NCBI GenBank assembly: GCA_001466705.2
Contig: LATX02000112.1
Location: forward strand, 620,001 to 684,000
DNA: 64,000 bases
Source: Moniliophthora roreri
Lineage: Eukaryota; Basidiomycota; Agaricomycetes; Agaricales; Marasmiaceae
Reading direction: 5' to 3'
Below the pieces are notes generated by a model. That model saw only the letters and a program-made list of their open reading frames with translations. It ran no database searches and was not told where the DNA came from. Both the position numbers and the translations under genes were made by a program. This document shows, piece by piece, positions 33,381-46,400 of the stretch; positions within the stretch are counted from its first letter, which is position 1, and every line of letters begins with the position of its first letter.

Positions 33381-35875
33381 ATGACTCTAGGTCGAAGCCC
33401 ATACCAAGGAACACGTCGCAAGGTTGTGATAGGGTTAGATGTAGGGACAACTAATAGTGGGATCAGCTACTGGTACGCGTTGATTTGTCTGATATCGATT
33501 TCCCTGACAGTGTCTCTCAGTGTCCTGGAACCAGGAGTCGTACCAGAAGTCAAATCTGTTACGAGGTACGTACGATTGGAATTTTCATTCGGACTCTAAA
33601 GTCATATGCACAGATACCCGGCGCAAGAACAGATGGGCCAGGACACAAAGATCCCGTCCTGCGTTCTGTATGACCGTGAGGGAGTCGCTCGAGCTTTCGG
33701 AGCAGAAGTACTGAGAGAAGAGATTCAACACGAGGCAGAGGCCAATAGTTGGACACTGGCAGAATGGTTGAGTGGCTTTGGTTCCATCCGTGTGATAATG
33801 TCTCACCGAAGAAATTCTATAGGTTCAAACTCTATCTCCCAACCGGTAACCTAACCAAGCTGCGCGAAATGGAACCCGACCGAGCACAGAATCTTCCACG
33901 GATTCCGCCACACAAGACTCCGGTAGAGATCTTTGTTGATTTCATTCGATATCTGTATCATTGGGTCAAGCAATATATCTGTGAAGTGAACGGGGACGAC
34001 GACTGGTGGGACATAATCGGGGACAACATCGAGTTTGTCCTTACACATCCAAATGGGTGGGAGGGTGTTGAACAGGCAAAACTCAGGGACATAGCCGTTC
34101 GAGCTGGGTTGATCCCAAACACTGTAAAGGGTCAGGCTCGAGTTCACTTCGTCACAGAGGGCGAAGCTTGCCTGCACCACTGCATCCACGAGTTAGCGTC
34201 CAGTCATCCGGTGAGTGTATGGCCATTCCATTCGTTTTTATTGAGCCTGATTCCGTACACAGGATCTTCAGTCGATGAAGCACGTTATAATCATCGATGC
34301 AGGTGGGGGTACCATTGATCTTAGTACCTATACCACTCGTCGAGGTGCTAAACTTTCACCAACCGCGTGTTTTGAGGAGATTGCAGTCCCTCAAAGTTGG
34401 TTTACGGCCTGTCGCCTTATTTCAACGACTCACCTGAATGTCTAGCCCGACTGGCCGGCTCTGTATTTGTGACCAAAGCTTTTGAACGTCATGTCAGACG
34501 TGGGCCTTTTCTTGCCTTTGCGTTCCCAGTAATTGATCTGCTCTACAGGGTTTTTACCCGACAACTATCAAGATGATATAGAACGGATGGTCAATGAATT
34601 TGACAGAACGACTAAAGTAAGATTCAGAGACGACTTTCACGATAGAACCTTTGTTAGGTTTGGAACGTTTCGTGAACATGACCCTCAGCTAGGCATAGAG
34701 CATGGTAAATTGATGTTGTCAAGGTAGGCCAAGTCTCGCCGATGCTCGCAGCAAATGCTGATATCGTATTCCATAGTGATAGTATGAAGAAGTTCTTTGA
34801 CCATTCCGTTAAATCAATCATCGCTACTGCAGATGAGCAGATCAGAGCAGCTTTCCAGGATTTCAACAAACCTATCGAGGAATGAATAAATAACTTTCTT
34901 GCAGTCCGTCTTTCAACCTGATATTCATTCTTTCTGTTTAGGCTGCGTTCTTAGTCGGAGGGTTCGCCACCAATGACTGGCTTTATTCTCACTTGAAGAG
35001 GTACCTGGGGAGACAAGGTGTCATTCTTCTACGTCCAGAAACCTACGTGTGAGGTTTTCGCACATCTGGTTCTGCGACTGTACTGATTCAGCACTATACA
35101 GCAACAAAGCCACGGCCAATGGTGCAATCGCATTTTACCTCGATAATTTTGTTTCAGTACGAATTTCAAGATATACGTACGGGACAGAATTTGAACGATT
35201 ATACGACCCACGGGACCACGAACACCACAAACGAAAGCACATTCGATACCGGGCTCTTTCAGGCGAATGGTTGCTCCCGAATGGATTCTGCACTGTTCTT
35301 CCCAAGGCGTGTAACAATCCGAGTTGTGTATGACTGCCTGCTGATCATGCGCTTACTAGTCTGCCCGAGTCCAAGAGAGCGAAACATATATTGTTCCCTT
35401 TGACCGTGAGGGGACCTCTCGAGAAGACCTAAGGACCGTGCCAGTGGAGATCATCGTTTATCAAGGCCAACGAGAGGATCCTCAGTGGATAGATAGCGAG
35501 CCAGGTTCGTGGCTCGCCCACACAGTCGTTAGCGGCATTATCACAGTCAAGTAAAACAGACAAGTTCAGAGTTCTAGCCAAGATCGTAGCCAACACCTCC
35601 ATGTTAGCAAGGTCGCTCAAACCTCTGAAGAGTCCGCATGGCCGTCGCTACTTTCAAGTGGAATTCGAGGTCGCTCTCATTTTTGGGCTGACGGAGCTCA
35701 AGGCAGAAGTTCGATGGCGGGAGGATGTGCGTGTTCCTCCTAGGTTTTGGGGATCGGGTTACTCATCCAATACTCTTGTAGGGACGGATAAAGAGGTGAG
35801 CTTTAAAACGCGTTTTTCAGCTCACGTCTTAGTTGGGCTGGCAGGTCTCCAGCTCAGATCATCTACGAGACGTAA
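33381..35875 (+). CDS. HSPA12-like Hsp70-family ATPase
   Basis: Fourteen exons encode 603 residues: 33381-33472, 33521-33565, 33614-33766, 33823-34210, 34263-34395, 34446-34499, 34549-34723, 34777-34879, 34942-35048, 35102-35306, 35360-35504, 35560-35726, 35782-35795, 35845-35875. Actin-like ATPase motifs are visible: phosphate-1 GLDVGTTNSGISY, phosphate-2 IIDAGGGTIDLSTY and adenosine loop AAFLVGGFATNDWL. The protein ends KRSPAQIIYET and lacks the Hsp70 substrate-binding domain, as in the expanded HSPA12-like group of basidiomycetes, whose function is unknown. The intron after 35306 has a GC donor (AAG|GCGTGT). The intron between 34879 and 34942 lacks GT or GC: it starts GAATGA, and reading through hits TGA at once. 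So either a rare donor is used or the gene is broken there. Confidence 0.82.
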
Positions 35876-37479
35876 AGATATTCCAGGAAAATGTAGAATA
35901 CGTAACACACAAGGACGAGAAACAGGTTGGACGACCGAGCCGGACTGTGCACGTGAAAGAGTGGTCTGCTCCTCACGTACTGAAGATGCTAGATTGACTT
36001 GAATCCAATGTTTAAGTATCCTTAGGATTTGAGGGAGGAACGCAGAACGTTGGCACCACCGAAAAAGCGAAACACAGATACTTAACGACAGAAAAAAACT
36101 GCTTCCAATGACTTTTCGGGTCCGAGTCCGAGGAGTCATGATCAAAAAGGAATCTCTGGGCGTTCGTTAACGTTGATGACAGGAGAGGATAGGGTGATAT
36201 TTACGGCGGATGCGGTGGTGGGGCTCATGTGGAAGAAATAGCACCATCTATAACCCTGCATGAATCGCGCGGGCAAGCTGTGATCCCTGATGTTGGGTTT
36301 GGCACACAACCGACACAGGAATCCATCTCATCCAGGAGTGCTATGGATGATGGTCATTCAATTCTCATACCTTGTCTTGACAATGGGAGATGGCAGCAAG
36401 TGCCATTAACTTTATCGAAGACCGGAGCCTTCGGATTCAAACAGTGCATAGCTGTTAAGGCAATTTCATTAGATCGGTACAAGGACAAGTTTACAGGGCT
36501 AAGTATACAGCAAACTACCGCTACCTTTTCAAGAATCAACTCACGAAAGAGAGTCCAAGTCCAGATAGCCAAACACCAGCGAAGCCGGCAACAACAGAAA
36601 GAACTGTCGAGCTTCCCAACATCGAGCCAGATTACTCAGAGAAAAGCGACGAGATGGAAGTGCCACTAAGTCGAAAGGAGAAGAGTCAGCCTAGGCTTTC
36701 AGGCGTTGAGATTAGAGAAGGAGAGGGTGGTGCATGCGAATGCGGTGAAGCGGCGATCCCGAAGCTCCTACATTGTGGACAGAGGCACGCATGAACAACA
36801 CGGGAAACGCGTGACCATTGATGACATCCCATATCCAGAAAAAGTATCATTTCGCCCCAACTTCTTGATCGAGGTGCTTGTCCATCATTGAAATCCGGGA
36901 TTTTGAGACTTGAATGTAAACTAGTGCCCTGCCAAATGTGCTTATAGAAAGGCACACGTAATGGGACACGGTTATGCTTGGGAAAGAGAAAAAAGACCGT
37001 TTTAAAGTGAAATCACTGACTTGTGTTCAAAGGTAGACCTAGAAGGACACTACGCATGCGGCGGTTCTTCCTCCGTGCAGAAACTTCTCCTGCAGTAACT
37101 TTAGTCCATAAGTAAGTATCATTCGGCCGTAAAAATTAACGAAGCATGCCTACGACGTTTGCTAGGCTTTCGTGATTGTCTTGCCACTGGGAAGTGGTGC
37201 AACGTGGGAAACATTCCTGGACTATGCGGCATTCGCGCGGGACCCACAATCGGAGTCTCTTCCGCGGTCTCCTTGTATTATTCGGCCACAAGTCCTCACA
37301 TGCTTTCATATGCCGTATTTCCTGTACCAGATGAATCACAAGGTCTTGTTGGGCGTCAAGATAGCCCAAAGATATATAAAGGAATGGAAGCGGTAGGAGA
37401 GAGGTGAGCAAAACTTGCCCCGACCCAGTGCTGTTGGCAGACCTAATACGATATTTGGGTCTCTCTATAGCCCTTGGCC
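35876..37479. other. Interval with a decayed gene, otherwise unassigned
   Basis: Apart from the decayed open frames at 36229-36891 (annotated separately) no gene is supported. The right end should contain the promoter of the DUF3638 gene. Confidence 0.4.
36229..36891 (+). pseudogene. Decayed protein-coding gene with frame changes
   Basis: Coding-like sequence runs through three frames. The first frame holds ILIPCLDNGRWQQVPLTLSK and KQCIAVKAISLDRYKDKF (up to about 36500). The second starts just after a GGG run near 36500 with AKYTANYRYLFKNQLTKESP and ends with ACECGEAAIPKLLHCGQRHA at 36794. A third, overlapping frame holds RVTIDDIPYPEKVSFRPNFL. No intron of normal size (only about 20 nt would be available) links frames one and two, so a 1-nt change is likely. 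No start is evident. I do not recognise the family. A Cys-X-Cys near the end may be part of a zinc site. Confidence 0.45.
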
Positions 37480-40400
37480 ATGGCAGATTCCTACCAGCTC
37501 TATTATATCATAAACCATGTTTTCCTACCCCCCAAGCTCCCTCAAGAATGTGACGAAAGCGAAGAGAATTACGCCGCTTTGTCTCGGATGGTCCTCCATT
37601 GTGCTGAACAGTATCAAAATACAGTTCCGGACGAAGAAAAGGCAATTTGGGACTCTATCGTGAACATGCTGGAGAAATTATGTTTGCTGGAAGTCCTAGG
37701 TGGATTTTGCAAGGAGAATATTGAAAATATTATCCTGCAGATGAATGAGGGTGGTACGTCTAAATATCTCTCAGTCAGGTCATCCTTTCACTTCTTGTTT
37801 AGATGTTATTGCGCTTTTGATACGCGAGCAAAACGCAGGAATCATCATCCGAGGCCTCGAAGGCAGAACTCTCTTCGAGTCCTTTGAAGTTTCGCCCGAT
37901 AATGAGAGTATCATGTCAACCAATGGCAGGTTGATCTGTACCTATCCGGGGCCTGCAATCTCTGTCCCGGCCGAGACAGCACGGGACGTTCATTTCGTAT
38001 CTGAGCTTTCCAACTTCCTTACCCAAATGAATTTCGATCCCATCGATGACGCGATTCCAACCACTTGGAAAGCCGGCTCTGAAGTTGGTGAAATCCGAGA
38101 CACCACCCATCCTCGATACATCACGGAACTCCTCACTGGCATCCTCCGTGGTGTTGGGTGTTCTGAAGAGGTCCCTCGCATTAGCAAACGTATCGCCGAC
38201 GATATTCTGTGGAAGGACGCCCTGCTTCCGTGGCGCCGATCACCCATTTGGCTCCTCATTCGTGTTTCACTCGCAACGACCCTCCATCGATCTCATGGTG
38301 ATCTCCGCCTCTACAAATCGTTCATGGCATTTACCATGGCGCAGATTCTTCGAGGCGCAGTCAGTGCCGGATTGGAGAGCGATTTACTTAGCTGCATGAG
38401 CAAGAAGATAAGTCGTCGGTTGTACAAGTTGGGTTCTGATGCTCCCAAGTTTCTGACAGAGGAAATCTTGGACGTCTGTACTCTAACCAATGGTTTGCTG
38501 CAGAAGAGATGGGACGCCGAGCAGAAGCGGCATGCGGGGGCCTCTTATGTCGGCTGGGTCCCCAAAAGCCTTGACATTGCTGCCGATACGCGGCTGTCAA
38601 TGACGAACAGCAGGGCTTACATCGAGAAGGTTTTTAAGGGATCGAACAGTGCAGTTTCCTCATCATCATTCACTCCCGCTGAACGACCTCGTTTCCGGAA
38701 ACTGGCGCTGTACGACCCGAATACTCTGGAACAGGCTTATTTTGACCATGGAATTTTGGCTCTGACTGACTTTGAGCGCGCGGTAGAAGATGGTATCGAC
38801 TCCTGGGTCGCCATGCGACTTCGAGACGAATCTGCCTGTGCCACGCTCTCGATGTGGATGAAAACCTATTCGGAGAAGGCGGAAAAGGAGTACCGGGGTG
38901 ATCCGGAGGCCATCTCATTCATGTTCCTGACGTTATTCGAGCTTTGGGTTGGGTAAGAGCCTTCTTCTTGGGATTTGATGAAATGAGCTAATTACATGCA
39001 ATAGGCTAGATAAACTCTGCACCAAGCAATGTCCCCTGATGCAAGACTACTCACCAGAGGTGACGGAAAGCATCCTAGAGCCGCTTCTCCTGCGACCATC
39101 GGACTCGTTCAGCCGGCTCAAGAAAGTGCTGCAATATGTGCGCGAACGTCATGCTCGTGCTACTCACAGCGAGAGCATTTTCTCCGGGAGCATCACTTCG
39201 CGCTCCTTTGCTATTCGTTATTTCGACAGTTCAAGAGCTCACCAGGATCTTAAAGCGCGTATCGAAACAAAAGCGGATGCTGACCGTCGTAGCAAAGTCG
39301 AGGAGTTGACACGGATGAATAACCGACACAAAGCCCTCAAAGATGAAGCCCGAAAACTTGAACATAAAATGCAGTTCATTAACCAGAAAGGACGACCTGT
39401 TTGCGGAAAAGGGTGTAAAAAATGCCGTCTGGAGAGAAAGGCGTCAGCGCTGCGGATCAAGGTTTTCGAATGGCCTCTCCCGGGGGGGGCTTTGGAAGCC
39501 AAAGCAACAGTGTTCGAGCTTGACTGTCCTTTCCCCTTTGGCATTTGGAGGGATGCCACGTATTATCTCTTGCGAGACCGCTGCTCACCCGAGGAAATTC
39601 GCAAAGTACCAAAAAAAACCAAAGCGGAAAAGCTACTGCAAGACTACCAGAGTCTCCTGTCGTTTAGGCCGTCCCCTTTCTCGGCTAAGCGAATCACATT
39701 TGCCTCGTCAACCAAATCATTCCTTGATGCCCATTATAAACGCCGGTCAATTCCATGCCTAGAAGACCGAGTATGTTTAAAGAATGCGCTGCGTCTCCGC
39801 CTTTACGATGCATCGGAGGGGGTTTGGGTATCCAATCCCTTTGCTGATTGTACCATTCGAAGGAAATGCACATACCAGATTGAAGGAGGTCATTACTATA
39901 ACCTCCAGTACGCGATTGACTGTACCGATCATACACCTAACACAGTCATGGCGAATCAGTCGGAGTGTAATCAAGATCTCACCCTACACGAGTATATTGC
40001 TTTTGCTACTTTACGCAGTGGGCCCTCAATCCAATGGCTAAATATACTCAGGGAATTATCAAGCGGAAACCTGACTTTCCGGCGTGTGGAAGTTGAGATG
40101 CTGTTACTGCAGGCCGCTTTCCAAACTGGACCACTCACCTCAGGTAGTGAATGGGGATGGCATGCAGAATTATGTCAACCCCGTTTTGGTGCCGCGCTTC
40201 TTGAGCAGCTGAGACGCCTGAAGAGCACCGTCAGTGCAAGCTGGATGGAAGTGTCTTCCATGCGGACCATTATCGCCTTGACACGTCGCATATTGTCGTC
40301 AGGAGACAGTATGCTGTGCCGAGCTGCGTTTTCACTATTGAAGGATGCGCGGCATGTGGCATATGGTTGGATGGATCAGCTCAGAACACGCCTCAAGGAC

Positions 40401-43400
40401 ACCACAGACGAGGTCGCGCTTGGCCCTTTGCAAATCAGTCTGTGCGAGTTAGCGGCTACATTCAGAAGCACCTATGACCTTGATCGAAGACACTACCCAG
40501 AGCTTTTCACGTGCGACGACGACCTATCATGCTTCCTCTTTGCCGGCATGATACTTCGAGATAATACGCCTAATCTGTTGAAGGGCGTACCTCGAATTGT
40601 TCGACAGCTCCTTGAGCGAGATCGTCGCCTTTCACATTCTCTTCAATCTATCATTGCGAGAGTCATCCTCGCCAATGGTCATGGACTAGACCAAGCAATC
40701 AAAGGCCTCTGGTCTTTCTACAACTCCACATCTCAATGGCGACAATTGCCAGCACCAAATGATCGCTGGCTGTATTCACGCAGCGGTTCTCAGGTAGTGC
40801 ACATCGATCTTCTCAGCAACCAGCTACTGGTGGACGGTCGGCCTCCGAGTCGCTTACCTCTGAAAATCACCAGTCACCCCACTTACGCTCGGATATTTGG
40901 GGAGGTTCGTGGAATACTTGAGTTCTCTGATCTGTTCTCATGATGCTTTCCAGGCTATCCTTGATATTATACCACCTGATAGTTCTGAACGTGACGTCCA
41001 GTTTGCTACCAGTCATCTCATTTCTGACAATCAAGTATGTCACTCCCATTCGACGTTGTGGAAATACTGTTCGAATTACTAACTGGCTTGCATTAGGTGT
41101 TCTTTGTCATGACTTCTGATGAGCTAGTGATCAGGGCAAAGTGCGCGGACCGTCGTCTGGAACTTATCCCAAACCACAAGCTGTCCGGCGATCTCCCGTT
41201 GTTTCTAGTAGAGGATTACGCTCATTGGCTAGACTTCTCGGATGGCGTCATTGAGCTGCGACCACTCGATAATCTTTGGATCTCATCGGCAGACAACTGG
41301 CGTATCGATGTACAAAAGTCTCGAATGTGGAGGTCCAGCTCATTCGGCCAAATCTGGTTGGTTGATACTAGAAGTCGCACAACCAATATGTTAGCCAACC
41401 GATTATCATGCTTAGAAGACAAGCAATACCTTACCATTGCCCACACTGAAGGCGGTCGCCTCTTTGTAGATCTTCCACGCTACCGGCTTTCCTTCTTATT
41501 GGAAGATAGTGGTGATCTCGCTTGTGAGAGTTTGCCTGATATGATCGTGGACGAAAATCAGTCAGCTGGCACCTTCATTGGCCTACGCAACCAGCTGGTC
41601 CTACGCTCCAAGCTGCAGGATGAGCTGGACCGGGAAGTAATTGTCCCTATTGGAGAAGTTTGCTTTCAGCAGGCGTCGACAAATAATCACACCACAGTCA
41701 CCATTACTCAAGGTTCCGCCCGCCGAGTCCAATATTATAGATACCAAGTGGATCGTCTACTGGGACGCCTGGTTGGAAACACAGGACTACATGGAAGGCT
41801 TTACAAGATATATCTTCATGCAGTGACTTCACACACTCTCCCCGATCCTTTGACTGGACGGACAGGGACGGGGCAATCCCTGCGTGAGTTACAGTCAGCG
41901 GCTTGTCGATCTTTCCAGAGCCTTGATGATGACAGTCGTTCCCTGTTGCATGCACTCAGCTCCTTGACACCTTGCCGGGTCTATTATCCGCCTGATTTGA
42001 CTGTCATGCAGACTGTTCACTGGAATGACCTTCCTCCCACTGCCCAGCACGATGGTTTCGCAGGTACCTGTGAAGCAATACTTGAGTTTGCATCGCAATT
42101 GCAGGTTTTTGCCCGGACGGATGGTTCGCCTGACAAGCCAAAGATTGACGAGAGATCCAGTGATCAGAGTCTGCTCTGTCGTTCAGCGACTCGTACGTTT
42201 TGCTACTATCCTCCCGAATACCAGCCACAACGCGCTATTGAAGATGTTCGATACGTCTCACGCGATGTCAATCATGATCCTAATCAACTACCTGAGGACC
42301 AGGTTCTCAGGGATGCCTCGCTGATCCTCTCGTGGCCTCCCAGGCTTGCCACAACACCTCGCCTAATGGAAATATTCAAGGAGTGGACTCAGCTATCCGG
42401 ATATGATGGCAATACCTCAGGGCTGTCCTTATCTTATTGCCGCAGGTGGATCGACGAGGGACTACCCCAGCATTTTCTCACTGTCTACAATTTATGCCGC
42501 ATCAAAGTCATCAGTCGATACCAGTTACTATTCACATTCTGCGCAATGGGATATGGACACAAAGGCACAGAAACTCGTAGCCTTCTCCCTACCTTACTCT
42601 CATTTGCGACAACCGATCTCTTTGGCGTCCAGGCTATGAAGCCTCCGGTATGGGAAGCCTTTACATTATCTGCCGGTTTTGAGCCTGGTCGACAACAATT
42701 GGTAAATGTTGCTCGGGCAAACTGCTTGAGCTTTGAAAAGAGCTTCGCAGTGAATATCGAACGAAGACATGGTGAATCTGACCGTGAGTTGTCATCTCGC
42801 CGACAATCTCGTTATCAGCAAGTAGCGGCAGAGGAAACGCTTGCGATAGTGGATTTTCTCATAAACCAATGGCCATGTAAGGTACCACTGCCTCCCACCA
42901 CCACTGCATATTTGGTTCTGAATGTTGGGAAATTTATGGAAACAGCCCGGTCTATGTTTCTCCAGTGGTATCAGAATCATGACCTCTCACTATTCACTGG
43001 GAGGGTACAAAATCTCTTGGACAGTATCCGAGTAGTGAAATCTCCGAGATCTAGGCAAGTGCCAAAGGGATATTACAACCGCTCGCGTCCAGACCGAAAT
43101 CACGTCAAGCTACTACTTCCAAACTTCAAACAATTACTCCGGAGAGATCCTCCCCATCTGGACAGCAGAGACCACATCTTCTCCGAAATTGGATTCTCAT
43201 CTCATAACAAGCACGAGTGTAGTTCTGAAAACGTGGATCAGTTCCACTCACTTTTGGGGGATCTGAGAGGGAGCGGCGCTTCAATTCATTCACAATTTGC
43301 TGGCTCTTTGGAAGATAGCTTGAAGGCCTTTCAAATCGAAAGTGCTTTCACTCCATGCGAAGAAAACCTGGATGCAGAGGCTGTTTTGGTCGCTAAGCTG

Positions 43401-46400
43401 AATGCAGACGTATCCAGTAGTCGCCAGCTATTCGACATAGTCCTATCTGAGATCAGGTCAACGTTGTCACCGAGGAGCGGTGCTGAAGTTGCTGCCTCCC
43501 TATCTGGCCTTTGGCCTAGACTGACGGTTGCTTCTTTATTGGAGAAATTGCCTTCAGCTTGTGAAAACCGGTGGCTCTGTGCGTTGCAGCAACTAGCCCG
43601 AAGCATCTTACTATTTCAACGATCCCGGAGACTTCAGAGGTTATACTCTCTTCCCGGGAAAGAAGATTTTTGGAAGGAAATGGAAACTCCGCCTACAATC
43701 ATTGGTGAAATAGAGGATTCTGATTGGCTTCTGATGCAGGTGCGTAGGAATTTCCAAATTCACGATATAAGCCGTATTAATTACGTTATACTGCAGGTGG
43801 ATGGCGACTTCTTGGTGCGGCCAGTTCAACTTCATGTCGCGCACGAGATGATCGCCCCAGCAAAGTGTGAAAACACTCTGCTTCAATTGAACATGGGAGA
43901 GGGGAAATCCGCTGTCATAGTTCCAATGGTTGCGGCTACTCTCGCTGATGGCACGAAACTGCCTCGAATACTAGTCCTTAGGTCGCTTGCTACACAAATG
44001 TTCTCCTTGCTTGTTGAAAGACTCGGTGGCCTCACCAACAAGCAGATTCTATATCTTCCTTTTTCCCGTGATACAGCAATTGGGGAGACACAAGTCCAGC
44101 TGATTCGGAATGTATACGAGCAGGCACTAGCTTCTCGTGCAATCCTTATCGCACAGCCTGAGCATGTTCTCTCATACAATTTAATGACGGTTGACCATTT
44201 GCTGAGTTCTCGCACACAAGTCGAGAGCAGGGTGGCGCGTCAGCTGATGGAGGCACAGCTATGGCTCGAAGCAAACGCTCGAGATGTTCTGGACGAGAGT
44301 GACGAGATATTGCACGTGCGATATCAGCTGATATATACTGTTGGGGCACAACAGTCCCTGGAACTTGGCCAGGAGCGATGGACGACTATACAGCAAGTGC
44401 TCTCCGTCGTGAGGGAATGCATTCCAGTGGTAATCAACTCTTTCCCTCTCGGAGTAGAGATTTTAGACGCTGGACATGATGGTTCCTACCCTCACATCCG
44501 CCTATTAGAGGCCGAAGTCGGGGATTTCCTTGTCACACATATTTCGCAGAAGATCATCGATGGTGCCCTGGAAAACTGCTCTTTTTCTCTATTTACCCTT
44601 GAAGCACGAAAACTCGCCTATATCTTCATTCGAAACGAAACACTCTCGGCCAAGGACACACGTATTCTAAAGCGCCACTGCAGTGAAACTGCGTGGAAAA
44701 ATCTTCTTCTTCTTCGAGGTATTTTAGGTCATCGAGTCTTGGTCTACGTCTTGAAGGAACGGCGTTGGAGAGTTGATTACGGCTTAGACCCATCTCGCAC
44801 ACCACTCGCTGTTCCGTACAGAGCAAAGGATGTACCGTCGTTGCGAGCTGAATTTGGACATCCCGACGTGGCAATTCTCCTGACTTGCCTCAGCTATTAT
44901 TACGGAGGTCTCACAGAGCATCAGCTGGCAATCTGCTTCCGGATGTTGTATAAGCTCGGGAATCCGAAGCTTGAGTACGAGGAATGGGTCGCCGCCGGAA
45001 ACCAAATCCCTCTATCTCTTCATGATTTGTCAGGCGTGAATGTAGGAGACTTACAACAGCGTGAACGTCAGCTCCTGCCACTATTCCGCTTCAATCGTGC
45101 AGTCATCAACTTCTACTTGTCTCATGTAGTCTTTCCCAAAGCTGCAAAGGAATTTCCCCATAAGCTCACAGTGACGGGCTGGGACCTTGCCCGAACGAAG
45201 GCGCACGTTACGACGGGCTTCAGCGGGACAAACGACAGTCGATATCTCCTTCCCACATCCATCCACCAAGCGGATCAGAGACTGAGCACTAATGCAAAGG
45301 TGCTCAGCCTTCTGTTAAGGCCCGAGAACAACTACTATCTTCCCCCGTCAACTCCAAAAGGTCAGCGCCTCTCAGGTTATGAAATCATCAACTCGATAAC
45401 AGGGTGGAGATCTGAGAAGGACGCGGAAATTCGGGTACTACTTGACGTAGGCGCTCAGATCCTTGAGATGACGAATATCCAAGTTGCGAGCTACTGGCTG
45501 TGTCGGAGGCGTGACGTCGAAGCAGCAATTTTCTTCAACAAGCAGGACCAGCCCGAGGTCCTCACCAAGGATGGCATGACGGAACTCTTGACCCTATCTC
45601 CATATTACCAGCAAATGGACAAATGCGTTGTGTATCTCGATGACGCACATACGCGGGGAACCGATCTCAAGCTTCCTGCCCATTGGAAAGCCTGCGTTAC
45701 ACTGGGCCCAAAGGTTACGAAGGATCGCTTAGCTCAAGGTGGGCGCAACAAGTTCTTCAAAGCTGTGATCCGTTTACTTACACGTCGAATAGGTTGTATG
45801 CGAATGAGGAAGTTGGGTTTCGGGCAGTCTCTGCTGTTCATGGCGCCTCATGAGATCGACAAGGCGATTCGAGAAAAAGCCCAGAAACAGGAAGGTGATC
45901 CAGTGACGAACCTCGACATCTTGCGGTGGGCTATGGATGAGTCGTGTAACGAAATCGAGCGCCAGGTTCCTCGTTGGTTGCATCAGGGCTTGGATTATGC
46001 TGCTCGCAGCAAAACTTGGGAAGCCGTACCGTCATCGTCTTACGACACCCTACGTTCGTCGTGGCTTCAGCCGGAAGCGCGCAAATTGGAGGCTATGTAT
46101 CTGGACAGCTCTCCTAATTCAAGCTGCCTTTACGAAAAGGCTTGCTCAATTCCTGAAATTCGAGAGCGCTGCGAGTCTCTTGGAGTTACTTCTCGCCTTG
46201 ATCCCCACCTCGAAGAAGAACAGGAGAGAGAGGTACACCAAGAAATCGAAGAGGAGCCTCAGAAAGAACGCCCACCAAAGGCGAAAGCAGCGGTGCATCA
46301 CATCCGCAGTGATGTGAAAACGTTCATCGCATCCGGACGCGTTCCACTACATTCGCCGGTGTTCAGCTCAGTTTTCGCTCCACTTCGAGACGGAGTAGGC

